38,397 nucleotides of DNA from Gemmatimonadota bacterium (lineage in GTDB: Bacteria > Latescibacterota > UBA2968 > UBA8231), in contig VXOR01000071.1 in assembly GCA_009840005.1 (NCBI GenBank), positions 1 to 38,397 on the forward strand. Reading direction: 5' to 3'. The notes under the pieces were generated by a model. It worked only from the letters and a program-made list of their open reading frames with translations. It was not told where the DNA came from and did no database searches. Below, one piece after another: positions 32,366-38,397 of this stretch (position 1 is its first letter; each line of letters opens with the position of its first letter). Position numbers and translations under genes: made by a program.

Positions 32366-32460
32366 CAACTTGGCGCGAGGCAAAGCGGTGTTTATGTTGA
32401 GCAGGACACCCCTCAACCCAAACAGAAGACCGACCATGGCCAATATCACCCGCGTCCTTT
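32366..32460 (+). repeat. Duplicated leader plus start codons, copy 2 (native SGNH leader)
   Basis: This is the partner of 30355-30448. It contains the presumed promoter and leader and the first eight codons of the SGNH hydrolase gene (ATG 32436). The conservation spans both non-coding and coding bases, indicating a DNA-level duplication. Confidence 0.8.
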
Positions 32461-33074
32461 TCATAGGCAACAGCTTCACCGCGCGCAACGATCTGCCCGG
32501 CCTCCTCGTCCAACTCGTCCACGCCAGCGGCAAGGGCGCACTGGAATGCGAACTCATCAGCGCCGGCGGAGCCTCGCTCAGGATGCACTTGAACAAAGGC
32601 GAGGCACACGAGCGCTTGCAGGAATCCGGCTGGGACTACGTCGTATTGCAAGAGCAAAGCACCCTGCCGGTGAAAAATCCCAAGCGCACCGGAGAAAACA
32701 TCCGCGAATTCGACGCTGTAATTAAAGCGGCACAGGCGCAGACGGTACTCTACATGACTTGGGCGCGGCAAAACGCCCCCGAGACTCAAGCCGCCTTGAG
32801 CGAGACCTACGCCGAAGTGGGACGCGAGATCGGCGCGACCGTCGTGCCCGTGGGCCTAGCTTGGCAGCACTGTCTAGCGGCGCATCCCGATATCGTCCTC
32901 CACGACAAGGACCAAAGCCATCCCAACCTCGCCGGGTCCTATTTAGCGGCTTGCGCGTTTTACGCAACGCTCTTCATCGGCCGCTCCAAGTCCATCCCCA
33001 ACATCGACATCAACCTAGACGCCGAAACAGTCAACGCCCTCCACGAAGCGGCGCTGGCAACGACGCGCACCTAG
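32436..33074 (+). CDS. SGNH/GDSL-type hydrolase
   Basis: The protein has 212 residues. Block I is FIGNSFTARND with the catalytic Ser (~residue 13). 'SAGGASLRMHL' gives the Gly block, and 'VVLQEQSTLP' takes the place of the Asn block with Gln. The C-terminal 'DKDQSHPNLAGSYLAACAFYATLF' gives Asp-x-x-His. This is the pattern of SGNH hydrolases such as carbohydrate and acyl esterases. No signal peptide is present, so it acts in the cytoplasm. An acetyl- or acyl-sugar esterase role would fit the cluster but is unproven. HemJ follows 29 bp downstream. Confidence 0.85.
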   Translation: MANITRVLFIGNSFTARNDLPGLLVQLVHASGKGALECELISAGGASLRMHLNKGEAHERLQESGWDYVVLQEQSTLPVKNPKRTGENIREFDAVIKAAQAQTVLYMTWARQNAPETQAALSETYAEVGREIGATVVPVGLAWQHCLAAHPDIVLHDKDQSHPNLAGSYLAACAFYATLFIGRSKSIPNIDINLDAETVNALHEAALATTRT

Positions 33075-33103
33075 CACGTCTCCGCGCAGAGGAGTCCCTT
33101 TCT

Positions 33104-33556
33104 ATGAGTGCATTTGCAAGCGAGTACTACCTGTGGCTCAAAGCCATTCACGTCATTTTCGTCATCGCTTGGATGGTCGGCATGTTCTATCTGCCGCGCC
33201 TCTATGTCTATCACTGCCAAGTCACCCTTGGCTCCGAAGCCGACGAGACCTTCAAGGTCATGGAGCGCAAGTTGCTGAGGGTAATTATGAATCCGGCGAT
33301 GATCATTTCTTTTATTACCGGCATTCTGTTAATCATTGCCACGGGTGCCGGCGCACCCGGCACCGGCTACTGGATGCACATCAAATTGGTGCTAGTACTC
33401 GCCATGGCAGCGCTCCACGGCATGCTCTCCTCCTACCGCAAGGCTTTTGCACGCGGCGAAAACCAAAAGAGCGAGCGGTTCTTCCGCTGCCTCAACGAAG
33501 TGCCCACCGTGCTGGTGATCGTCATCGTGCTGTTGGTGGTCGTAAAGTTCGTCTGA
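33104..33556 (+). CDS. hemJ: HemJ-type protoporphyrinogen IX oxidase
   Basis: The protein has 150 residues from ATG 33104, with GAGGAG 9 bases upstream. Four or five membrane helices are visible. The family's conserved features are 'LWLKAIHVIFVIAWMVGMFYLPRLYVYH' at 10-37 with His16 and Arg32, and 'WMHIKLVLVLAMAALHG' at 90-106 with Lys94. HemJ oxidises protoporphyrinogen IX to protoporphyrin IX in the inner membrane in haem synthesis. No other haem gene is in the window, so it is isolated. Its TGA stop lies inside the left end of a dispersed repeat. The length agrees with the family. Confidence 0.88.
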   Translation: MSAFASEYYLWLKAIHVIFVIAWMVGMFYLPRLYVYHCQVTLGSEADETFKVMERKLLRVIMNPAMIISFITGILLIIATGAGAPGTGYWMHIKLVLVLAMAALHGMLSSYRKAFARGENQKSERFFRCLNEVPTVLVIVIVLLVVVKFV

Positions 33557-33670
33557 GAATTCTACGTGCGCTCCGCTTAACGTCATTTCACATCCGCGTT
33601 CATCTGCGTTCATCTGCGTTCATCTGCGGATACCTTGCCGTTGGGCGACAGCCGATAGAGGTTTTGAGAC
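33551..33670 (+). repeat. Dispersed decamer repeat, copy E (three variant units)
   Basis: This 120-bp element begins gtctgagaattctacgtgcg, carries three units of the variant ctgcgttcat (first c-c) and ctgcggatacct, then 'gacagccgatag', and ends gttttgagac. The order and ends match copy C at 29256. Every unit carries the same c-to-t change relative to copies A-D, as expected from internal homogenisation. Confidence 0.8.
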
Positions 33671-33752
33671 AGCTTCTGAGCTTGATTCAGGGCCGCAATT
33701 TCCTTATACCATCGCGGTGCATTTCCGCGACCCATTTACCAAGGAGAAACTC

Positions 33753-34730
33753 ATGAAATCGCTCACCTCGGCGATCCTCGTGCTCGCCTTGTCCCTGCCG
33801 TGCTTTTCCCAGACCCGCGAACAAGGGCCGTGGTGGCCCTCGCCATGGGGAGCCGACGACCAAGCCGGCGCATCCAACCGCATCACCGCCGAAATCATCC
33901 TCAAGGCCGTGCAGCTAGTCAAGACCGGCAAGATGTACGAGCTGGGCCAGATATACGAGCGCGGCATGCCGCTGTTTGGCGAGCGCACGTACGCGATGAT
34001 CATTCCCGGCGCGCCCACCGGCGGCCCCTTCGGCGAGAACAACATGCTCATGTATTTCGACGAGTTCCTCTGCGCCGAGATCGGCCAAGTGGGCACGCAG
34101 TTCGACGGGCTGGCCCACATTGGCACGCGCTTGGAGATGGCTGACGGCTCGATCCAAGATGTGTTCTACAATGGCTTTACCGCCGACGAGATGGCCACTC
34201 CTTATGGGGTGACCAAGCTGGGCATCGAACATGTGCGCTCCTTCATCACCCGCGGCATACTCATCGACATTGCCGGCTACAAGGGCGTCGAGCATCTCGA
34301 CCACAGCTACGAGGTCACCGTCGCCGATATCCGCGGCGCGCTCGCAAGGCAGGGAATGGCCGAGAGCAGCATCCAAGAGGGCGACGCCCTGCTCTTCAAC
34401 TACGGCTGGTCCAAGCTGTGGAAGGATCCAGATACCTACAACACCAATCCGCCCGGCATCGGCATGGAGGCGAGCGAGTGGATCATCTCCATGAAACCCT
34501 CGATGATCGGCTCGGACCAATGGACCACTGAAGTCGTGCCCGGTCCCGACCCCAAATTGGTCTTCCCGGTCCATCAGGAACTCATCACCAAGAACGGCAT
34601 CTTCAACTTGGAGAACATGGTCTTTGAAGAAGTGTTGGCCGACGAAGTGTACGAGTTCCTCTTTATATTCACGCCAACCCGCTTCAAAGGCGGCACGGGA
34701 TCGCCGGGGCGGCCGCTCGCCATCCGCTGA
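33753..34730 (+). CDS. Secreted cyclase-family (kynurenine-formamidase-like) metal hydrolase
   Basis: The protein has 325 residues from ATG 33753, where AAGGAG is 6 bases upstream. A signal peptide (MKSLTSAILVLALSLPCFS) precedes 'GPWWPSPWGADDQAGASNRIT', a start typical of the cyclase family PF04199. The metal motif reads GTQFDGLAHIG, where the textbook form is H-x-G-T-H-x-D-x-P-x-H, so several ligands differ but the Asp and His remain. It is predicted periplasmic, acting on a small ester, amide or lactone. A strong terminator follows at 34742-34773. It is a lone gene between the repeat and the PhyH-like gene. Confidence 0.85.
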   Translation: MKSLTSAILVLALSLPCFSQTREQGPWWPSPWGADDQAGASNRITAEIILKAVQLVKTGKMYELGQIYERGMPLFGERTYAMIIPGAPTGGPFGENNMLMYFDEFLCAEIGQVGTQFDGLAHIGTRLEMADGSIQDVFYNGFTADEMATPYGVTKLGIEHVRSFITRGILIDIAGYKGVEHLDHSYEVTVADIRGALARQGMAESSIQEGDALLFNYGWSKLWKDPDTYNTNPPGIGMEASEWIISMKPSMIGSDQWTTEVVPGPDPKLVFPVHQELITKNGIFNLENMVFEEVLADEVYEFLFIFTPTRFKGGTGSPGRPLAIR

Positions 34731-34741
34731 ACTGGAAATGG

Positions 34742-34773
34742 AAAACCCCGCGTCGAAACGGCGCGGGGTTTTT
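34742..34773 (+). terminator. Rho-independent terminator
   Basis: The stem is aaaaccccgcgtcg / cggcgcggggtttt with a 3-base loop, and the T run follows. It lies 11 bp after the cyclase-family stop. Confidence 0.85.
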
Positions 34774-34790
34774 AACTGCCCAAGCCATCC

Positions 34791-35897
34791 ATGAACGCAT
34801 CCCAAGATCCCACTCCAGCCGGTCGCCTGCACGACCTCTTGCGCCCCGAAGTCCTAGCCGCCTTCGACCGCGATTTTTTTGAACGGGAAGGCTACTGGGT
34901 CTGGGAGGGCATCCTGACCGACGCCGGGCAACAGCGCTGGACGGCCAGCCTGCAAAAGCTACAACAGATGAACGACGCCATTGTAGTCGGTACCGACTGG
35001 GCCGCCTTTGACTACGCGAGCCGTGGGCTGCCCGAACCGACACCAGAGCAAACGACTCCTGAGTTCCTAGCATCTTGTTGCGGCGGATCGGAACAGATGC
35101 GTTTTATGTCGCCGGAACTCCGCGCCTATATGTACGAACAGGGGCTTTTCGGAACTGGTCTCGCGTCGGTCGCGGCAGAATTCGAGTGGCAGGGGATGAT
35201 GCCCGAATACTTCCCGCTCGCGTACGACGATTTTATCCTCGACGTCACTACTAGCCACCCGCAGATGATGGAACTCTTCGGTCAGCTCCTCGGCAAGCGC
35301 TTCCTGCTCGACCACTGCCTGATGCTCAACCGACCGGCGGGGTCGAGGGGGCGGCGCTGGCACGCGCACCCGTATCGCCAAGGGCAGTACGAGATTGAAA
35401 GCGAAACCGGCGACGGCCACGCGCTAACCACCCAATTCCTAGAGCAGCAATGCGTCCGCACCCTGTGCTATCCCGAAGGGATGGGGCTTGGCGATGGAGG
35501 CAGTGAGTTGGCCGTTATCCCCGGTTCCCACCTCTACCGCATTCCCTATCGGTGGAATTCCACGCGGACCGAATACGACGACGAAATGCAGACCAACTGG
35601 ATAGCGGGTAAAGTCCACGCCTTTACCGGCGAGCCGCTGCGGATTGAGCGCTTGTCGCTGCCGCCCGGCAGTATGGTCTCCTTCGTCCACCACATGCCGC
35701 ATCACGTCGGCCACCGCGACTTGGACGCGCCCACGCGCTGGGGGCTGCTGATGGCCTACCGGACGCCCGACCCTAAAGCCAGCCCGGCCAAGTGGAACGA
35801 AGGGACGCCCACCCACTGGGCCGAGCGCGAGGCGGCGGCAGACAGGCTCTCCCCTGCAATGCGCCGGATATTCGAGGGGGACTACCCTTTGGCTTAG
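34791..35897 (+). CDS. Atypical long PhyH-like oxygenase with H-x-H motif
   Basis: The protein has 368 residues, longer than the other PhyH proteins here. 'YWVWEGILTDAGQQRW', 'DGGSELAVIPGSHLYRIPY' and 'SLPPGSMVSFVHHMPHHVGHRDL' with Arg316 give the fold. The first iron motif is RRWHAHPYRQGQ, His191-Ala-His193, in place of H-x-D. Such an H-x-H pair may bind metal differently or serve another reaction. The start follows the terminator closely (18 bp) with no strong ribosome site, so an alternative start is possible. The next gene, at 36014, is a degraded PQQ enzyme. Confidence 0.75.
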   Translation: MNASQDPTPAGRLHDLLRPEVLAAFDRDFFEREGYWVWEGILTDAGQQRWTASLQKLQQMNDAIVVGTDWAAFDYASRGLPEPTPEQTTPEFLASCCGGSEQMRFMSPELRAYMYEQGLFGTGLASVAAEFEWQGMMPEYFPLAYDDFILDVTTSHPQMMELFGQLLGKRFLLDHCLMLNRPAGSRGRRWHAHPYRQGQYEIESETGDGHALTTQFLEQQCVRTLCYPEGMGLGDGGSELAVIPGSHLYRIPYRWNSTRTEYDDEMQTNWIAGKVHAFTGEPLRIERLSLPPGSMVSFVHHMPHHVGHRDLDAPTRWGLLMAYRTPDPKASPAKWNEGTPTHWAEREAAADRLSPAMRRIFEGDYPLA

Positions 35898-36013
35898 GGG
35901 GACGACCTCAACCTTCGGTCCAAGAAGCGGTCTGCTTCACCGACAAACCGCTGGCGGCCCCGGTCTATAAAGTCCTATACTATCGCTATATCGCATCCAC
36001 GAGGAGATTCGTC

Positions 36014-36829
36014 ATGCTCGGTTCCCTGCTCCTTGCCCTCGCGCTGTTCGCTTCGCCGTTGCTGGCCGACTCCACCGGCGAGTGGCGTTCGTACGGCGCG
36101 ACCGCGGCCAGCACCAAATACGCCCCGTTTGACCAAATCGACGCCACCAATTTCGCCCAGCTAGAAATCGCTTGGACCTGGACCTCGGCCGACCAGCCCA
36201 TTCTCGACGCCCATCCAGAAATCTGGACCATGGTCTTCGAGGGCACACCACTCCAAATCGGCGACAGACTCTACGTCAGCACCTCGCTCAACCTAGTTGT
36301 CGCCCTCGACGCTGCAAGCGGCAAAACAATTTGGACCTACGACCCGGACACTTGGAGGTCGGGCACGCCAGCCAACGTCGGCCTAGTCCACCGAGGCGTC
36401 TCCTATTGGGAAGACGGCGACGATCGTCGCATCCTCTTTGGCACCGGCGAACACCGCTGGCAGGTTCCCGTGGGCGAGGGCCCGCGCGACCACCCCAGCC
36501 TTGCCCATCTCGACTTGCCGCCCTTGGGCTGGGCGCAGCGCAATTTCCCCATCATCACTGAGAGCTTGCTCTTCGCCGCGACGCAGGCGCAGTGGGATGT
36601 GGTCAACAACTCGCCCCGAGGCAACGCCGTCGAAGTCAAAATCAATCCCAATGCGCCCTATCTCTGGGCCTTCGACCCGGACGATGGCGCACTGATAGGC
36701 AAAGTCGAACTGCCGCGCAACGCCTCGGGCCAGCCCATCACCTATATGGCTGGCGGCAAACAATACATCGCCATCCCCACCGGCGGGGCCGACCAGCCGG
36801 CCGAGTTGGTGGCGCTGAGTCTGCCCTGA
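36014..36829 (+). CDS. Internally deleted PQQ-dependent (quinoprotein) dehydrogenase
   Basis: The protein has 271 residues where the family has about 600-700. The first ~140 residues are a normal start: signal peptide MLGSLLLALALFASPLLAD, then 'GEWRSYGATAASTKYAPFDQIDATNFAQLEIAWTW' and 'VVALDAASGKTIWTYDP'. After 'RILFGTGEHRW' the sequence jumps to 'QVPVGEGPRDHPSLAHLDLPPLG' and the C-terminal blades 'YLWAFDPDDGALIGKVELP', 'YMAGGKQYIAIPTGGA' and 'PAELVALSL'. The central ~330 residues, including most propeller blades and the PQQ site, are missing in frame. GAGGAG precedes the ATG. It may be inactive or a degenerate copy, but the frame is intact. Confidence 0.75.
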   Translation: MLGSLLLALALFASPLLADSTGEWRSYGATAASTKYAPFDQIDATNFAQLEIAWTWTSADQPILDAHPEIWTMVFEGTPLQIGDRLYVSTSLNLVVALDAASGKTIWTYDPDTWRSGTPANVGLVHRGVSYWEDGDDRRILFGTGEHRWQVPVGEGPRDHPSLAHLDLPPLGWAQRNFPIITESLLFAATQAQWDVVNNSPRGNAVEVKINPNAPYLWAFDPDDGALIGKVELPRNASGQPITYMAGGKQYIAIPTGGADQPAELVALSLP

Positions 36830-36980
36830 TAACGGAAGGAGCGTGCGCGTAAATTACCTTTTCTGTCTCGATGCCTTTCTCTGACCGACTTAGAATCTTT
36901 CCGCTAAGACGGATTCTCCATCATGCCTGGGTATTAATTCGCCATCTCCGTCGCCGCTTTAGTTCCCACCGGCCATTTCA

Positions 36981-38261
36981 ATGAACTTTTTTCGCGGCTT
37001 CTCGCTCAACACAACCTGCTCCTTTCTGGTCTTTTCTTTGGGCTTTGTAAACTCGGTCCTGCTGGCTGATCAGCTAGGCCCGGAGCACTATGGCACCCTA
37101 AGGCTATGGACTGCGCTCGTCATGCTGGGCGTCCTGTTCTTAGGGGAGTGGCTCAGCAAGGGGAACATTTACGTGGTGGGACGCGAGCGAGAGCGGGAGG
37201 CTGCGATCAACCACACCTTGTTGTATTGCCTCGTCTTGGGTGCCCTCCTGTTGCTGACGGCCCCTTTTAGCCTAGCACTCGCAAAGGTCTTCGTGCCCAG
37301 TATTACCTTGCTCCAGTGGGTCTTGGGCGTTTGCGTAATTGCGTTCACCGTACTACAGAGGGCGGGTTTGTCCGTCTTTTTAGGTGAAGATCGGCTCAAA
37401 CCCTACGCACTGCTACCCGTAGTCTTCATCGCCATCTATCTCGGCGGCAATCTAGTCCTTTCCCAGCTAGGGTATCTCGAATTGGAACGGGTGATGGGGG
37501 TGTGGGTAGGAGCAGTGGGGATAACGGGCTTGGCTATTTTTGCCCTATTCTTGTACCGAGGATTTCGCTTTCGGTGGGGAGGGCGACGCGCACTCAAGCA
37601 AATGCTTCGCATTGGTTCGCGTGGCGAGGTCTGCTTGGTGCTCATGTTTTTGCTGCTCAAGAGCGACCTCTTTTTGATAGAGCGCTTCTTGGGCGAGAAG
37701 GAGGTGGGCGTGTATGGAGTGGCGACGAACTTTACGGACATGGTGCAGCGCGTCGCCAACATTGCCTCGGTCATCTTGCTCGCCAAAATAGTGCGCGGGC
37801 AAGACGACACGCGGCTTTCTTTGGGCGTGGGTCAAGGCATCTTTGTCTTTTCCCTGCTTTCGGCGGTTGTCTTGATCTTCGGCGGACGCCTACTGCTGAG
37901 CGTTTTCTTTCCCTTGTATCCAGATGCCTATGAACCCCTTGTTTGGCTGCTGCCCGGCATGTTGTTCTTGGGATTCGGGGCCGTGTTCAACGCCAAGCTA
38001 ATGGGCGAGGGCTACCCTTCCATGACCCTCTGGGCACCCAGTATCGCTTTGGCGGTCAATGTGGCCCTGAATCTATGGTTGATCCCCACGCTCGGGCTGC
38101 GGGGTGCCGCCTTATCTACTTCGCTCGCGTATGCGTTGTGGGGCGTGCTGACGGCTTCTTATTACTTGCGTCTAAACCGGCTAGGCTGGCGGGCCGTCTT
38201 TGCGCTGCCTTCTTTTGGGCAAGAGGAGAACCCGACGACGAAGCAACCACCATCCGTATGA
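36981..38261 (+). CDS. Polysaccharide flippase (Wzx/RfbX-like, MOP superfamily)
   Basis: The protein has 426 residues and about 12 to 14 hydrophobic helices. 'FSLNTTCSFLVFSLGFVNSVLLADQLGPEHYGTL' is the conserved start of polysaccharide biosynthesis flippases (first helix, then G-P-E-x-Y-G). 'FLLLKSDLFLIERFLGEKEVGVYGVATNFTD' and 'NLWLIPTLGLRGAALSTSLAYALWG' are further family marks. It moves lipid-linked sugar units across the inner membrane for cell-surface glycan or capsule. No ribosome site is clear before ATG 36981. No glycosyltransferase is visible in the window, but the next gene, at 38371, starts in an AT-rich stretch and may continue a glycan locus. Confidence 0.85.
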   Translation: MNFFRGFSLNTTCSFLVFSLGFVNSVLLADQLGPEHYGTLRLWTALVMLGVLFLGEWLSKGNIYVVGREREREAAINHTLLYCLVLGALLLLTAPFSLALAKVFVPSITLLQWVLGVCVIAFTVLQRAGLSVFLGEDRLKPYALLPVVFIAIYLGGNLVLSQLGYLELERVMGVWVGAVGITGLAIFALFLYRGFRFRWGGRRALKQMLRIGSRGEVCLVLMFLLLKSDLFLIERFLGEKEVGVYGVATNFTDMVQRVANIASVILLAKIVRGQDDTRLSLGVGQGIFVFSLLSAVVLIFGGRLLLSVFFPLYPDAYEPLVWLLPGMLFLGFGAVFNAKLMGEGYPSMTLWAPSIALAVNVALNLWLIPTLGLRGAALSTSLAYALWGVLTASYYLRLNRLGWRAVFALPSFGQEENPTTKQPPSV

Positions 38262-38370
38262 AGGAGATACAGTCTACATATAGCGGCCCTAAATGATTTG
38301 AGAGGTTTTGAATTTTCCCCTATTTTGCTTGTATGTTTTCTTATGTTTGTTGTTTTTAAGGAGATTTTCT

Positions 38371-38397
38371 ATGGTTTCAGATTCGTCTTTATCGGCG
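38371..38397 (+). CDS. First nine codons of a gene continuing beyond the window
   Basis: AAGGAG at 38358-38363 lies 7 bases before ATG 38371; the frame (MVSDSSLSA) is open to the window edge. The 100-bp stretch upstream is AT-rich. Identity cannot be judged. Confidence 0.6.

Noticed and set aside
32298..32435. N-terminal extension of the SGNH hydrolase
   Set aside because: The family starts right at 'RVLFIGNSF'; the upstream part is the duplicated leader.

Overview
The window is a GC-rich chromosomal segment from a bacterium with many enzymes for breaking down carbohydrate acids. No rRNA, tRNA, CRISPR array, transposase or phage gene was seen. Three things point to the Fibrobacteres-Chlorobi-Bacteroidetes side of the tree, most likely a Latescibacterota-like or Poribacteria-like lineage: a secreted protein with a type IX secretion (T9SS) C-terminal sorting domain, a PorV/PorQ-like outer-membrane barrel, and the large expansion of phytanoyl-CoA-dioxygenase-like (PhyH) and enolase-superfamily enzymes. 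That placement is inference and no marker gene confirms it. The first 1.5 kb and the last 0.1 kb are visibly AT-rich compared with the rest.

Layout. 1-1457: two AT-rich envelope-type hypotheticals on the minus strand, the first running off the edge. 1521-4165: a PcfJ-like gene lies between a full-length hendecad-repeat coiled-coil membrane protein gene and a shrunken 52-codon paralogue of it. 4366-10343: a broken 2-hydroxyacid dehydrogenase, two HpcH/HpaI-type aldolases, an aldo/keto reductase, and a compact plus-strand set (94-aa protein, PhyH, beta-propeller, MR/MLE enolase). 10475-14243: a retropepsin-like protein, a T9SS cargo protein, a dockerin-like protein, and a repeat-rich gap. 14244-15817: a RidA-like protein and a short-chain dehydrogenase.

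15884-23628 is the metabolic core. Seven minus-strand genes run MR/MLE enolase, PhyH, PhyH, UxuA-type mannonate dehydratase, PhyH, HpcH/HpaI aldolase, then, after a hairpin terminator, an IlvD/Edd-type sugar-acid dehydratase. A second MR/MLE enolase starts divergently at 23701. The families suggest a modular non-phosphorylative sugar-acid route: oxidation by AKR/SDR/PQQ enzymes, dehydration by enolase-, UxuA- or IlvD-type dehydratases, and aldol cleavage by HpcH/HpaI enzymes. The Fe(II)/2-oxoglutarate oxygenases may unmask or demethylate unusual substrates. The substrates are unknown.

24847-38397: a DUF2283-like protein, an EamA transporter, the PorV/Q-like barrel, a GNAT enzyme, a class V aminotransferase, three more PhyH-like genes, an unrecognised 294-aa protein, an SGNH hydrolase, HemJ, a secreted cyclase-family protein, an internally deleted PQQ dehydrogenase, a polysaccharide flippase, and the first codons of another gene.

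Between the genes lies a family of short dispersed repeats carrying a variable array of a 10-bp unit (ctgcgtccat). Five copies were found, all in the same orientation; two are about 110-120 bp long and bounded by inverted ends. A separate 94-bp duplication covers the leader and first codons of the SGNH hydrolase gene. These repeats, the PcfJ/coiled-coil locus and the PhyH/sugar-acid operon are the parts most worth a second look.
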